Below are positions 1 through 9,301 of a DNA stretch of 64,000 nt, in pieces. The translations under genes were made by a program, and so were the position numbers. Under the pieces are notes generated by a model, which was not told the origin of the DNA, searched no databases, and was given only the letters and a program-made list of their open reading frames with translations. The DNA comes from Pseudoalteromonas rhizosphaerae (GTDB lineage: Bacteria > Pseudomonadota > Gammaproteobacteria > Enterobacterales > Alteromonadaceae), in NCBI RefSeq assembly GCF_902498845.1, contig NZ_CABVLM010000001.1, positions 558,001 through 622,000 of the forward strand. The letters are read 5' to 3'. Every line of letters begins with the position of its first letter. The first letter of the stretch is position 1.

Positions 1-445
1 AGCCTAAAAAGTACTGGCTATTGATAGTAAAACCACTGCCATCACTAATTAAAAACACGATCCCTATAAAACTAACCAGCCCGCCTATAATCGCATTTAT
101 TTTGTTTTCAGACCGTGCGACAAAAACACCCAATAACAATGGCCATAAATATACAATCAGGCTAACTTCAATCAATGGTGCATATTTAAGTGCCATAAAA
201 TAACAAAAATGAAAACCAAATAAGCCAACTATACCAATAATTGTTTGCGCCTTACCAAGTGTCGGCAGAGCTAACAAAGGCTGCTTGGTAACAAGCCGTT
301 TAATAAACAGCAATAAGAACGACACAAAGAAGCACATAAATAGTAATTGAAAAGCCGGTAATGCTTTAGTTAAATTACCCAACAGTACTAATGCACCCCA
401 TAAAAAAATAGCTAATACGCCGAAAATTGTAGACATAGCAAACAT
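1..445 (-). CDS. EamA/DMT-family exporter, C-terminus beyond the window
   Basis: Open reading frame read by hand from an ATG at 445 and running off the left edge; about 148 codons are visible with no stop. The product starts with a hydrophobic segment containing FLWGALVLLG and continues as alternating membrane helices with short loops, including YLWPLLLGVF. This is the pattern of drug/metabolite transporters of the EamA family (ten helices, inner membrane, small-molecule or amino-acid export). A second in-frame ATG lies at 436, three codons in, and may be the true start. The AraC-type gene that ends upstream on the same strand may regulate it. The family call is good; the substrate is unknown. 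Confidence 0.72.
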   Translation of the reverse strand, partial: MFAMSTIFGVLAIFLWGALVLLGNLTKALPAFQLLFMCFFVSFLLLFIKRLVTKQPLLALPTLGKAQTIIGIVGLFGFHFCYFMALKYAPLIEVSLIVYLWPLLLGVFVARSENKINAIIGGLVSFIGIVFLISDGSGFTINSQYFLG

Positions 446-486
446 TTAATTAAAAATTAATTGATAAAGGTAGTTTATCAATTTTA

Positions 487-1236
487 CTATCTAACACTGT
501 GCTTAAAAGGCGATATTGTTGACGTTAAAGCTGCTTTTTTAAGTCTCGTGGGGGATTGTTTGAAGTAGCAAGTTAAGGCGCGACTAAAAGCTGATGGGTC
601 GTTATAACCAACCTGTTCACCAATTACTGCTATAGGTAAATCAGAGTAACAAAGTAAGGAACGCGCATGTTCCATTCTTAATTGCGTGTGATGTTTAACC
701 GGGCTGGTGTGCATACATTGCTTAAAAACCGCTTTGAATTGAGTAACACTTAAATATGCAACCGCTGCCATATCATTCAATGTATAGTCTATCGATAAAT
801 CTTTTTTTATTAATAACAAAACGTTATTTATCCGCGGATCAATAGTCGCATTGGTAGTTTGTTGCCTGAGTAACACCAAAAATAAATTAAAACATAACGC
901 TGCTTCATCTATGTTAGTTACACCTTGCAACTGCTTTTGGGTAAAACTTAGATAGCTCATTAATTTATCGTCAATACTGAAACAGGGGGCATTCATCGTC
1001 GTTAAGTTATTTGGGAGCTCTAATAAATCGGCCACTATAAAACGTGCATTTTCATCTGATTTAAACGCATGTAGAGTATTTTTAGGGATCACAACACATT
1101 GACCAACACCAACAGGCGCCGCGAAATTATTCATTTCAAGTTCTATATAGCCACAAAGTGGTAAAACAAGTTGATGATAGTGGTGCTGGTGGCTGTGGAT
1201 TTTTCGTGTGTAGTATCGAATCGATAAGCTATTCAT
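487..1236 (-). CDS. AraC-family transcriptional regulator with cupin-like sensor domain
   Basis: 249 residues. The N-terminal ~100 residues carry a His-rich stretch (HSHQHHYHQLVLP) and beta-type sequence typical of the cupin-like AraC ligand domain. The last ~100 residues form the double helix-turn-helix: DYTLNDMAAVAYLSVTQF, then IGEQVGYNDPSAFSRAL and the usual F(K)xSPTRLKK end. It should bind DNA as an activator of a nearby transporter or catabolic gene. It is transcribed towards the EamA exporter 41 bp downstream, which is a plausible target; the divergent AGCS symporter at 1431 is another. The effector is not predictable from sequence. Confidence 0.85.
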   Translation of the reverse strand: MNSLSIRYYTRKIHSHQHHYHQLVLPLCGYIELEMNNFAAPVGVGQCVVIPKNTLHAFKSDENARFIVADLLELPNNLTTMNAPCFSIDDKLMSYLSFTQKQLQGVTNIDEAALCFNLFLVLLRQQTTNATIDPRINNVLLLIKKDLSIDYTLNDMAAVAYLSVTQFKAVFKQCMHTSPVKHHTQLRMEHARSLLCYSDLPIAVIGEQVGYNDPSAFSRALTCYFKQSPTRLKKAALTSTISPFKHSVR

Positions 1237-1430
1237 CTATTAAATTTAATAATTGCTACTGACAAACAATCATGAAGGGAGTTGTAGGGTGTTGTAAATA
1301 ACTTTTTGTTATTTTAATACACTCAATACTTGCTAATTTATAACAGCACGATAAAGTATTGCTAACTAAATATTCTTAAATTCAGCATATGTATTCTATT
1401 TCGTGTTGAAAAATAATAACAAGGGCAAAC

Positions 1431-2837
1431 ATGTTTGATTTAATCGTAGGCAGTATAAATAACCTGCTTTGGGGTGAAGGACAAATACTGATCTACATTT
1501 TACTGTTTACAGGTATTTGGTTTTCAGTACGCTTAAAACTGATTCAAATTTTTAAATTTAAACACATGTTCAGCCTTCTCAAAGGCAGTAGCAAATGCAA
1601 TAAAAACGACATTAGTTCGTTTCAAGCACTGTGCACCGGATTAAGTGCGCGGGTTGGAACTGGTAATTTAGCAGGTGTTGCTGTTGCGATATCATTAGGA
1701 GGCAGTGGCGCCATATTTTGGATGTGGGTGATTGCCATACTGGGCATGGCGACCGGTTTTGCAGAAAGCGTACTTGGCCAAGTGTATAAAGTACGCGATA
1801 GCCAAGGCGAATTTAGAGGTGGCCCCGCTTATTATATTCAACAAGGAATAGGCAGCCGTAGTCTCGCTATCGCGTTTGCGTTGTGTTTGTTCTTAGGTTA
1901 CGGCTTTACTTTTAGCGCGATGCAAACCAACACCATTACTGATGCGCTTAATTTCGCTTTTGAAATTCCAACCTTATATTCAGGCATAGTCATAACCCTA
2001 CTTGCAGGCTCTATTATACTCGGTGGCTTTAAAGCTATTGCCCGCTTTGCTGAGCGAGTAGTGCCGGTGATGGGCATTGTATTTGTACTGGCAGCTGTGA
2101 TTATTACCTTGATTAACTTCACCCAAGTGCCTGCTATGTTGAAGGATATATTCTTATCTGCTTTTGGGCTGCAAGAAGCCGGTGCAGGCGCAATGGGCGC
2201 GGCAATCAAAAACGGTATTCAACGTGGTTTATATTCTAATGAGGCCGGTGCAGGTAGTGTGCCGCATGCATCAGCAAGTGCGTCGCCTATTCCAAATCAC
2301 CCAGTAACGCAAGGGTATATTCAAATGCTCGGGGTGTTTTTTGATACTATCGTGTTGTGTAGTTGTACCGCAGTGATCATATTACTGGCTGATATTGATA
2401 TCAGTGGTGAGATGGCAGGCATTCGCTTAACACAAGCGGCAATGACCGCACACTTAGCACAAGGGGGAGTGTACTTTGTAGCAGCAGCCATTACTTTATT
2501 TGCCTTTACCTCGGTAGTGGCTAATTACGCTTACGCCGAAAGTAACCTACATTTATTTAAGCTCGATAATAAAGTAGGGCGCGGCATTTACACATTTTTA
2601 TATCTATCAATGATGATGTGGGGGGCGTCTGCCACATTAAAAGAAGTATGGGATTTAGCCGATATTGCTCTTGGCTTGATGACAGTTGTCAATGTAATTG
2701 CCATAATACTGCTCACCCCGACTATTTTAAATGTCACAGACGATTATAATAGGCAACGAGCTGAAGGTATTGAGCCTGAATTTAATGCAAAAAATGTGCT
2801 CATTCAAGGTAAAACCGAGCAGGGTATTTGGCACTAA
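1431..2837 (+). CDS. Sodium:alanine/glycine symporter, AGCS family
   Basis: 468 residues, full length for the AGCS family (about 450-540). The signature GTGNLAGVAVAISLGG sits near residue 75 and is followed by AIFWMW. Another family signature, GLYSNEAGAGSVPHA, lies near residue 270. About ten hydrophobic segments fit an inner-membrane sodium- or proton-coupled importer of alanine or glycine. It is preceded by ~190 bp of AT-rich spacer and followed 73 bp later by the patatin gene, so the two may or may not be co-transcribed. Alanine or glycine is inferred from the family; sequence alone does not fix it. Confidence 0.9.
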   Translation: MFDLIVGSINNLLWGEGQILIYILLFTGIWFSVRLKLIQIFKFKHMFSLLKGSSKCNKNDISSFQALCTGLSARVGTGNLAGVAVAISLGGSGAIFWMWVIAILGMATGFAESVLGQVYKVRDSQGEFRGGPAYYIQQGIGSRSLAIAFALCLFLGYGFTFSAMQTNTITDALNFAFEIPTLYSGIVITLLAGSIILGGFKAIARFAERVVPVMGIVFVLAAVIITLINFTQVPAMLKDIFLSAFGLQEAGAGAMGAAIKNGIQRGLYSNEAGAGSVPHASASASPIPNHPVTQGYIQMLGVFFDTIVLCSCTAVIILLADIDISGEMAGIRLTQAAMTAHLAQGGVYFVAAAITLFAFTSVVANYAYAESNLHLFKLDNKVGRGIYTFLYLSMMMWGASATLKEVWDLADIALGLMTVVNVIAIILLTPTILNVTDDYNRQRAEGIEPEFNAKNVLIQGKTEQGIWH

Positions 2838-2910
2838 ACATGACTATTGTCGCGAGGTTTTTTGCATAAGTATTCACCTTGCTGGTTGTTGAAAATGATT
2901 AAGTATTTTT

Positions 2911-3957
2911 ATGATTGATATATATGCAGGTAAAACTGCGGCAAAAATAATTACAGAACAATGTTTTAAGCCCGACCTTTTTAATGCCTTTTTAGGTGCA
3001 TCCGGTGGCCCTAAATGGTTTACTTTATTTGGTTTAGATAAGTATATTTTTGGTGAGTTTTTTAAAAACCGATCATCGCAACTCAATTTAATTGGATCAT
3101 CGGCTGGCGCTTTTCGCGCTGCGTGTTTTTCACAAAATGATCCCGTTGCCGCCATTACGCGGTTAGCAAAATCATACAGTGAAACTCGTTACTCGAGTAA
3201 TAAACCAACACCGCAAGAAATAACAACTAAAGCCCGTGCGTTACTAGAAGATGTATTTGGCGACAATGGTGTTGCTGAAATAATTAATAATCCAGTTTTC
3301 AAATCACATTTTATTGTTGCTAAATCAAATGGCTTAGTAGCCAGTGAGCAAAAAGCGTTGCAACTGCTTGGGCTGACAAAAAGCTATTTAAGTAATCGAG
3401 TTAACCGTCGATTTTTGACAAAGCAATTTGAGCGGTTTATATATCAAGCTCCAAACAGTAACTTTCAACTTGAAGATAATTATAAATTTAAAACCACCCA
3501 ACTAGACTTAACAACGGATAACTTAAAGGATGCGTTACTCGCATCGGGCTCAATACCACTTGTTATGCAAGGCATTAAAAATATAGCTGGATCGCCGCCT
3601 GGTATGTATCGCGATGGTGGTATTGTTGATTACCACTTTGATTTTAAAATTAACAATCCTGGACTTATTCTATATCCACATTTCAATTCAGATCCAAAAG
3701 CAGGGTGGTTTGATAAAAGCTTAAAACGTAAAGTCGCCGCTGAAAATTACGATAACGTGGTTATGATCACACCCTCTAAAAAATTCATCGCCAGCTTACC
3801 TTACGGAAAAATCCCCGACAGAAACGACTTTACAGATCTCGATGCGGATACACGTATAAAATATTGGCGAACAGTATTTAGCGAGACTGAAAAACTAGCC
3901 GTTGATTTTGATAAAAAACTCAATAGCGAAAATATTGAGCTGAAAATAATTGAATGA
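2911..3957 (+). CDS. Patatin-like phospholipase
   Basis: 348 residues. The patatin catalytic features are visible: an oxyanion-hole-like GASGGPKW at residues 29-36, the nucleophile elbow GSSAG at 62-66 with Ser64, and the dyad aspartate in RDGG near residue 234. No signal peptide is present, so a cytoplasmic acyl-hydrolase is expected. The substrate is probably phospholipid or another acyl ester, which is inference from the family. It follows the AGCS symporter by 73 bp and ends before a clear intrinsic terminator at 4015-4037. The start at 2911 gives the expected first strand immediately before the catalytic core. Confidence 0.82.
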   Translation: MIDIYAGKTAAKIITEQCFKPDLFNAFLGASGGPKWFTLFGLDKYIFGEFFKNRSSQLNLIGSSAGAFRAACFSQNDPVAAITRLAKSYSETRYSSNKPTPQEITTKARALLEDVFGDNGVAEIINNPVFKSHFIVAKSNGLVASEQKALQLLGLTKSYLSNRVNRRFLTKQFERFIYQAPNSNFQLEDNYKFKTTQLDLTTDNLKDALLASGSIPLVMQGIKNIAGSPPGMYRDGGIVDYHFDFKINNPGLILYPHFNSDPKAGWFDKSLKRKVAAENYDNVVMITPSKKFIASLPYGKIPDRNDFTDLDADTRIKYWRTVFSETEKLAVDFDKKLNSENIELKIIE

Positions 3958-4014
3958 TCTAATCTATCAAGTAATGTAGGTTAACAACGCAAAAATTACG
4001 GTACGTAATATAAA

Positions 4015-4037
4015 GAAAAGGGCGAAAGCCCTCTTTT
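4015..4037 (+). terminator. Intrinsic terminator after the patatin gene
   Basis: Stem AGGGC / GCCCT closed by a GAAA tetraloop, preceded by A residues and followed by CTTTT. It sits about 60 bp after the patatin stop codon and would end its transcript. Confidence 0.7.
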
Positions 4038-4104
4038 ATTAGTAATTAAGTTAACTGTCAGGTGTGACAGTTTGACTTTTGTGATACATAGGGACAAGCC
4101 TTAA

Positions 4105-4449
4105 TTAAGTTTTATTTACTTCAATAGCTATTCCAACGATAAACATTAAAAGAGCAATAATTATATAAATAATAAGAGGGCCTTGATTACCATTCTTAGA
4201 CTCTGCTGCTATATGTGCATGAAAGGCTTTTCTACTTTGCCTTCTAGTATGCTGAGTAGAGCGGTTAGGCTCTTTAGATTCAATTGTTCCTGTAGTAACA
4301 TACTCTTTGGCAATTGAAAGTGTAGGTAAAGGCCCAAAATCATTATTACCATCTTCTTGGAGAACATACCAACTAGAGCCACTTTTGACTATAAACCTAC
4401 CGTCTGAAACGGAATATTTACCTGATTCTATTCGCGTTACTTTATTCAT
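4105..4449 (-). CDS. Hypothetical protein with a C-terminal membrane helix
   Basis: 114 residues, no family recognised. Residues 1-50 look like a compact beta-rich domain (FIVKSGSSWYVLQEDG, then GPLPTLSIAKEYV), residues 55-85 are polar and basic (TRRQSRKAFHAH), and residues ~90-110 form one hydrophobic helix (IIYIIIALLMFIVGIAI). It is therefore probably a tail-anchored or single-pass membrane protein with a cytoplasmic N-domain. The start is preceded by AAAGGTGAG, a good ribosome-binding site. Neighbours give no functional hint. Confidence 0.6.
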   Translation of the reverse strand: MNKVTRIESGKYSVSDGRFIVKSGSSWYVLQEDGNNDFGPLPTLSIAKEYVTTGTIESKEPNRSTQHTRRQSRKAFHAHIAAESKNGNQGPLIIYIIIALLMFIVGIAIEVNKT

Positions 4450-4801
4450 TAACTCACCTTTTATATTAAGTTAATTTTGTCCTTTAGGATCTCTTACTAG
4501 TAATTCTAAGTAATTGGCCATGTCGCTCTTAATGAGATTTATCTTATATTTTGTTATGCGATTTTAGTATTTTATACATAATTTAGGACTCTCTTAATGA
4601 CCATATATATCTGTGTGATAATTATACATCAGAAAGATTAGTGTTTCCTCAAGGCGTGTTTATAATGTTGTCATGATAATGGGCCAGTTGGAGGTAGCCC
4701 CGATACATAATTGAGATTTGGTTTGGCCGACGCGTTTGAAAATTATAGCTATTAACTAATAACCCATAAATTACGTTATGTTAAATAGGCTGAAATGAAT
4801 T
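4450..4801. other. Gene-free spacer
   Basis: About 350 bp between two minus-strand genes with no supported open reading frame. It presumably holds the promoter of the small membrane-protein gene. A short GC-richer patch near 4680-4735 (around GGGCCAGTTGGAGGTAGCCC) differs from the AT-rich surroundings, but I could not match it to anything. Confidence 0.5.
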
Positions 4802-4835
4802 AAAGTGGGCGTAATTATACAAACTAGCCCACTTT
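4802..4835 (-). terminator. Intrinsic terminator of the Ysc84-type lipoprotein gene
   Basis: Perfect 9-bp inverted repeat AAAGTGGGC / GCCCACTTT with a 16-nt loop, placed 19 bp after the stop codon of the minus-strand lipoprotein gene. Confidence 0.65.
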
Positions 4836-4853
4836 TAGCAGGGTTTTACTGGC

Positions 4854-5417
4854 TTAATTTAGCTCAGAATCTACCCAGAATTTAGTGCCTTTTAGTACGG
4901 CTTGTAATGCAAGGCCATTTTCGGTTAATGAATAAACAGTTACTTGATCTGCAATGGCTTCGGCAACAAGTGCACCGCCTTTATCTTGGTATTTTGCCGC
5001 TGCATCGGCATTGCCACCGAAGGCCCAACCATTTTCAATAAAACGATTTAACGCAGCTTGATTATGAAAAACCATTACAACGTTAAAGTCTTTAACACCT
5101 AAACCAAGTCCTAAACCAGCTTCACCCATATTCATAAAAGTGGATTTACCCGTCAAATTATTTTTAACCACACCATAGCCGCCACCAAAGCTGGCTAAAA
5201 CAACATTGACATTAGCATTATCAAATACTGCATAACCAGCGGCATTTTTAATTTGCTCTTTAACATCTGGTTTTTCTTTGTATAATTTACTGAGTGTATC
5301 TGCTCGCATATTTTGCACTAGATTACGCTTTTCAGTTGGAGAAGCACTACCTGTTGTAGCACAACCAGACAGGACTAATGTAAGTGCAACTAAACTTAAA
5401 ACTATTAACTTTTTCAT
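4854..5417 (-). CDS. Ysc84/DUF500-domain lipoprotein
   Basis: 187 residues. The N-terminus is a lipoprotein signal with lipobox LSGC (Cys19), so the mature protein should be lipid-anchored in the envelope. The body carries the Ysc84 (LIPO/DUF500) pattern: AAGYAVFDNANVNVV, FGGGYGVVKN and GLGLGLGVKDFNVVMVF. In eukaryotes this fold binds lipids or actin; the bacterial role is not known. It stands alone, with a terminator downstream and a ~345-bp spacer upstream ending at the IS element. A GAAGG stretch six bases before the ATG supports this start. Confidence 0.82.
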   Translation of the reverse strand: MKKLIVLSLVALTLVLSGCATTGSASPTEKRNLVQNMRADTLSKLYKEKPDVKEQIKNAAGYAVFDNANVNVVLASFGGGYGVVKNNLTGKSTFMNMGEAGLGLGLGVKDFNVVMVFHNQAALNRFIENGWAFGGNADAAAKYQDKGGALVAEAIADQVTVYSLTENGLALQAVLKGTKFWVDSELN

Positions 5418-5564
5418 ATGCCTTCCTTAAACCAGCAACATTGCCTTGGTATTATCTGATTAGCTTAACAATATAATTATTCACTAAGTCCAATACTTTA
5501 CATAATATATAGTGATTACTGTGTACTTTCTATTTTTTAATATTATAACAATAAGTTATAATTT

Positions 5565-5595
5565 AAATTGAGATACACATTGTGTATCTCAATTT
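5565..5595. repeat. 31-bp perfect palindrome upstream of the lipoprotein gene
   Basis: Arms AAATTGAGATACACA and TGTGTATCTCAATTT are exact reverse complements around a single T. It lies in the ~345-bp gene-free stretch 5418-5763, which otherwise shows nothing I can support. It could be an intrinsic terminator (the top strand continues TTTTCC), an operator, or a remnant of a mobile element. Confidence 0.6.
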
Positions 5596-5793
5596 TCCTA
5601 ATCTATGTACTTATTTTACAACAACTATAATGAACACTAACCAAATGGATTCTAATTTTTTAATAATCGTTAATACGTAAAAATAGGAATATACGAAAAT
5701 ATTAGGTTAGAAGCTTAATGCTTCTCCCCTATTCAAGTGTATTTGCTGTCTTTTTTTATTAAGTGATCTGAACCATCATTAGTGGACACTTCG

Positions 5794-6645
5794 TTAAGCG
5801 ACATTTAGTTGTTCAAATTTCTCGGGGCTTAAATAGCCTAACGCACTATGCCTTCTCTTTTTGTTGTAATCAATTTCTATATATTCAAATACATGCTGCC
5901 TCATGGTTTCTCGGTTCATAATAGGCTCATATTGGATGGCTTCGACCTTGAGTGAATGGAAGAAGCTTTCCACACACGCATTATCCCAGCAGTTGCCTTT
6001 ACGACTCATACTTTGCATTAAATGATGTTCGCTTAATAAATCACGATAAGCATGGGAAGCATATTGGCTGCCTCTATCACTATGTACAATGACATCTTTA
6101 GGTCTACCTCGGCGCCAGATAGCCATTTGCAGGGCGTCACACACCAAAGATGATGTCATGCGTGTACTCATTGACCAACCAATCACTGAGCGCGAGTACA
6201 GGTCGATAATCACAGCGAGGTAAAGCCATCCTTCGCTGGTCATTAGATACGTGATATCACCTGCCCATTTTTGGTTGGGCTTATCGGCGGTAAAGTTCTG
6301 CTCAAGTAAATTAGGGGCCACAGGTAAATTGTGTTTACTGTCGGTGGTCGACTTGAATTTACGAGCTGCTTTAGCTACTAAACCCTGACGTCCCATGCTT
6401 CTGTTGATGGTTTTTACATCATGTTTATTCCCTTGCTCCGCCAGCTCGACTTGGATACGTCTCGCACCGTCTCGCTCTTTACTGTCAACAAATACGGCTT
6501 TGACCTGAGTATCTAACATTTGCTGTTGTTGTTTGCGCTTACACACGTGCTCACATGATTTTATCCATGCATAAAACCCACTTGGCGATACACAAAGTAC
6601 CTTAGCCATTCTGATAACGCTGAATGTGCTTCGGTAGCTTTGCAT
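5794..6645 (-). CDS. IS3-family transposase OrfB (DDE integrase domain)
   Basis: 283 residues from ATG 6645. An N-terminal HTH_21-like segment is followed by the rve/DDE catalytic core: WAGDITYL (first Asp), VIDLYSRSVIGWS, HSDRGSQYAS (second Asp), and the glutamate in NACVESFFHSLKVE. The end IDYNKKRRHSALGYLSPE is typical of the family. It lies in the -1 frame relative to OrfA. Its frame stays open upstream of the ATG across the end of OrfA, as expected if an OrfAB fusion is made by programmed -1 slippage on the A-rich stretch just before the OrfA stop. The slippage is inferred. Confidence 0.92.
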   Translation of the reverse strand: MQSYRSTFSVIRMAKVLCVSPSGFYAWIKSCEHVCKRKQQQQMLDTQVKAVFVDSKERDGARRIQVELAEQGNKHDVKTINRSMGRQGLVAKAARKFKSTTDSKHNLPVAPNLLEQNFTADKPNQKWAGDITYLMTSEGWLYLAVIIDLYSRSVIGWSMSTRMTSSLVCDALQMAIWRRGRPKDVIVHSDRGSQYASHAYRDLLSEHHLMQSMSRKGNCWDNACVESFFHSLKVEAIQYEPIMNRETMRQHVFEYIEIDYNKKRRHSALGYLSPEKFEQLNVA

Positions 6646-6659
6646 AAATTCAAATCGTG

Positions 6660-6944
6660 TTATTTTTGATTTTTCGCGAAGTAGGTGGCGGCTGTTTTTA
6701 ATATGTCTAGCTCCTCTGCTTGCACCGCTAGTTGGCGTTTCAAACGAGCATTCTCGGTAGCTAACGTACTTTCTCTATCTGATGTAGATGCCTTTTTCAG
6801 AGCAGCAGTTAGCCAATAGTAAAGCTGGGACTCTGCGACACTTAATTCTCTGGCAGCTTGAGCAAAACCTACTTTACTCGCCAGCTTTAGTGCTTCTTCT
6901 TTGAATTCTTCTGAATAGGATTTACGTTTGGTCTTAGTTGTCAT
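6660..6944 (-). CDS. IS3-family transposase OrfA (HTH protein)
   Basis: 94 residues. It has the HTH_Tnp_1 pattern YSEEFKEEALKLA ... FAQAARELSVAESQLYYW, followed by a leucine-rich coiled segment (ENARLKRQLAVQAEELDIL) that mediates multimerisation in this family. The stop at 6660 lies 14 bp before the OrfB ATG, in a stretch with two runs of five A residues suited to frameshifting. It binds the terminal repeats in known IS3 elements. Confidence 0.9.
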   Translation of the reverse strand: MTTKTKRKSYSEEFKEEALKLASKVGFAQAARELSVAESQLYYWLTAALKKASTSDRESTLATENARLKRQLAVQAEELDILKTAATYFAKNQK

Positions 6945-7061
6945 GTTTCACCTCTATGAGTTAGTTTACTCACTTAATGAGGTGTCCAAAACTATTGGTT
7001 CAGATCAAGTTAAACTTCGCCAAAATGCTGAGAGCAAACATTGAGTTATTAATTTTAATAA

Positions 7062-8468
7062 TTAGCTTTTAGCTAAATTAAAAAAAACTTTAAAGCTGGT
7101 AGTTTGATTATTTGAACTGACCTCTACATCACCACTGTTTGCTTGCGCTAGAGCTTTAACTATTGCAAGCCCTAAACCGGCTCCATCACTATGGCGTTGC
7201 CGAGACTTATCTGGTCGATAAAAGCGGTCAAATAAATAAGGTAAATGTGCAGAAGGTATTTTCTCACCGGTATTACTCACACAGATACATACTTTTTCAA
7301 CAGATGTTATTTCACTACTTACCGTAATTGATGACCCCTTCGGTGCATATCTTATAGCATTCGATAACAGGTTTGATAACAATTGACGAAAATGTAGTTT
7401 ATCACAATAAAAACTGATGTTTTCACCTGCTTTATTAAGTATCAACGATGATTCTTCAGCTAAAGCATCAAAATATTCAAACAGCGCTTCAATTTCTTCA
7501 TGGCTGGATAAAATGTCTTGGGTTGGTTGAATTAGGCCGTTTTGGGTTTTTGCCAGCCAAAGCATGTCACTAACCATCTTAGTTAGTCGTTCCAACTCTT
7601 CTAGATTAGAAAATAATAACTCTTGGTACTCTTCGGATTGCCTTTTTTTAGATAGGCCAACCTGCGTTTGAGTTATTATATTGGTAAGAGGTGTGCGTAG
7701 TTCATGAGCAATATCACTAGAAAAATTTGATAGCCGGATAAATTCACCTTGAAGCCTGTCTAGCATTAAATTGAAAGATTGCACCATATTAACAAGTTCA
7801 ATAGGCACTTTATTTTCATCAGGCCTTACATCCATTTTATTAGTTTGGATATCATGCATTTTCTGACTTACACCTCGTAAAGGGTTTAATCCTTGATGTA
7901 TAGCAAACCAAGCCACCAATAAAATGAGTACCGCTGAACCAAACATAATAGCCCAAAGGCTTTGCTGAAATTGATTGAGAAAGTGTAAATGAAAGCTCAT
8001 GTCTATCGCTGTAGTAATCTTGTATTGCTGTTGCCCAGTACTTAAATTATTCACCAGAGCTCGGTAGGTGTGAGTACCATTTTGCCATGAGATAATGTTG
8101 TTACTGTTAAAGCCAGTTGAAGCCTTTGCACTCATTGCAAAATCACTAAAATCTCGTTCAGAGCTTTGAAAAATGAGATCTCCTTTTGCAGTATTTACCT
8201 GATAGTAAACACCGTGATGACCCGCAACAGCGTTAGATAATTCATTTTTAAGCTTCAGGTTTGATTTATACTGTTGTGTTAAAACAAATTCAATAGATTG
8301 ATTAATAACATGTAGTTCACTGCTATCTTGCTGAAAAAAATGATGCTTTATTGAACTATTTATTAAAAAAGCAACTAAAGTTAAGCACGCAATAACGGTT
8401 ACAGCCACAAACAACACAACACGCATCGTAAGTGATAAAGGTCGTGACTTAATAGTCATCAGTTTCAA
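7062..8468 (-). CDS. copS: Copper/heavy-metal sensor histidine kinase (CusS/CopS-like)
   Basis: 468 residues, normal for heavy-metal sensor kinases. There is an N-terminal membrane helix ([20 protein letters not shown]), a periplasmic sensor of ~140 residues, a second helix ([15 protein letters not shown]), a HAMP segment, and the H-box [10 protein letters not shown] with phospho-acceptor His255. The ATP-binding N-box (LLSNAIRYA) and G-box ([12 protein letters not shown]) follow. It overlaps the response-regulator gene by 20 bp, so the pair is translationally coupled. Divergent orientation from copA supports copper or silver as the signal; the metal itself is inferred from context. Confidence 0.9.
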   Translation of the reverse strand: MKLMTIKSRPLSLTMRVVLFVAVTVIACLTLVAFLINSSIKHHFFQQDSSELHVINQSIEFVLTQQYKSNLKLKNELSNAVAGHHGVYYQVNTAKGDLIFQSSERDFSDFAMSAKASTGFNSNNIISWQNGTHTYRALVNNLSTGQQQYKITTAIDMSFHLHFLNQFQQSLWAIMFGSAVLILLVAWFAIHQGLNPLRGVSQKMHDIQTNKMDVRPDENKVPIELVNMVQSFNLMLDRLQGEFIRLSNFSSDIAHELRTPLTNIITQTQVGLSKKRQSEEYQELLFSNLEELERLTKMVSDMLWLAKTQNGLIQPTQDILSSHEEIEALFEYFDALAEESSLILNKAGENISFYCDKLHFRQLLSNLLSNAIRYAPKGSSITVSSEITSVEKVCICVSNTGEKIPSAHLPYLFDRFYRPDKSRQRHSDGAGLGLAIVKALAQANSGDVEVSSNNQTTSFKVFFNLAKS

Positions 8469-9135
8469 CCTCTAATTTATAGCCCATACCACGAACTGTA
8501 TGAATTAATTTAACAGTAAAGTCATCATCAACTTTTGCTCTTAGTCTACGAATGGCAACATCAATCACATTGGTGTCACTATCAAAATTCATATCCCATA
8601 CTTGAGAAGCAATTAACGAACGTGGCAATACTTCACCTTCGCGCCGTAACAATAGTTCAAGTAAGCTAAACTCTTTATTACTCAATAAAATACGCTTGCC
8701 TGCACGTTGTATTTTTCGCTTTGGAATATCCATTTCTAAATCAGCAACGATCAGTATATCGTCAACTGTTTGCACTGCACGACGGCGAATAAGAGTACGT
8801 ACTCTTGCTAAAACTTCAGCAAAAGCAAAAGGCTTTATTAAATAGTCATCAGCACCAAGTTCGAGCCCCTTTACTCTATCGTCTATGCTATCGCGAGCAG
8901 ATAAAAATAGTACTGGGGTTTTGTTATCTGCTTCACGTAGCGACTGTAAAATTTTCCAACCTGATACGTCAGGTAACATAACATCAAGTATTATTACATC
9001 AAACAATTCGGTCATTGCTAGGTGATGACCGTCAAGACCATTGCGCGTCAAAGAAACCTGAAAACCAGCTTCACTGAGTCCCTGTTTTAAATAATCTCCC
9101 GTTTTTGCTTCATCTTCAACAACTAATAAGCGCAT
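8449..9135 (-). CDS. copR: OmpR-type response regulator for copper (CusR/CopR-like)
   Basis: 228 residues. The receiver domain has acidic residues VEDE at 6-9, the phosphoacceptor Asp51 in [14 protein letters not shown], and the conserved lysine in [10 protein letters not shown]. The C-terminal winged helix ends [12 protein letters not shown], standard for OmpR/PhoB regulators. It is first in the copRS operon and diverges from copA across a 166-bp spacer that contains a perfect inverted repeat (9216-9231), a likely binding site. By analogy it would activate copA-copD and perhaps its own operon under copper stress. Confidence 0.92.
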   Translation of the reverse strand: MRLLVVEDEAKTGDYLKQGLSEAGFQVSLTRNGLDGHHLAMTELFDVIILDVMLPDVSGWKILQSLREADNKTPVLFLSARDSIDDRVKGLELGADDYLIKPFAFAEVLARVRTLIRRRAVQTVDDILIVADLEMDIPKRKIQRAGKRILLSNKEFSLLELLLRREGEVLPRSLIASQVWDMNFDSDTNVIDVAIRRLRAKVDDDFTVKLIHTVRGMGYKLEVETDDY

Positions 9136-9215
9136 ACTATTCCTTCATTAAAGTCCTAACAACTACCTCTGCAAATATTATGCAGTATCTGTCACTACAG
9201 CAACATGACACCAAG

Positions 9216-9231
9216 ATTACAACTTTGTAAT
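9216..9231. promoter_or_regulatory. Candidate CopR operator between copR and copA
   Basis: Perfect 7-bp inverted repeat ATTACAA-CT-TTGTAAT in the divergent copR-copA spacer. Dyads of the TTACA...TGTAA type are known binding sites of CusR/CopR-like regulators. It lies 70 bp before the copA start, compatible with activation upstream of a -35 region. Confidence 0.6.
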
Positions 9232-9301
9232 GTTCGCGTCATGTTAAAGACAGGTCTATTTTCTATACTCAATACATATTCTGCTATGAAGGAGTAAGGA
9301 A

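Larger units (their letters stand above)
5764..7007 (-). mobile_element. IS3-family insertion sequence, apparently complete
   Basis: Two minus-strand transposase frames are enclosed by imperfect inverted repeats: TGATCTGAACCA...GTGGACAC at the left end and, on the complementary strand, TGATCTGAACCA...TTGGACAC at the right end. If the ends are drawn one base inside (5765 and 7006), a 4-bp direct repeat AAGT flanks the element, which would be a target duplication. If drawn at the TG...CA termini the flanks do not match, so the exact ends are uncertain by one base. Both reading frames are intact, so the copy may be active. It separates the lipoprotein gene from the copper cluster. Confidence 0.88.
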
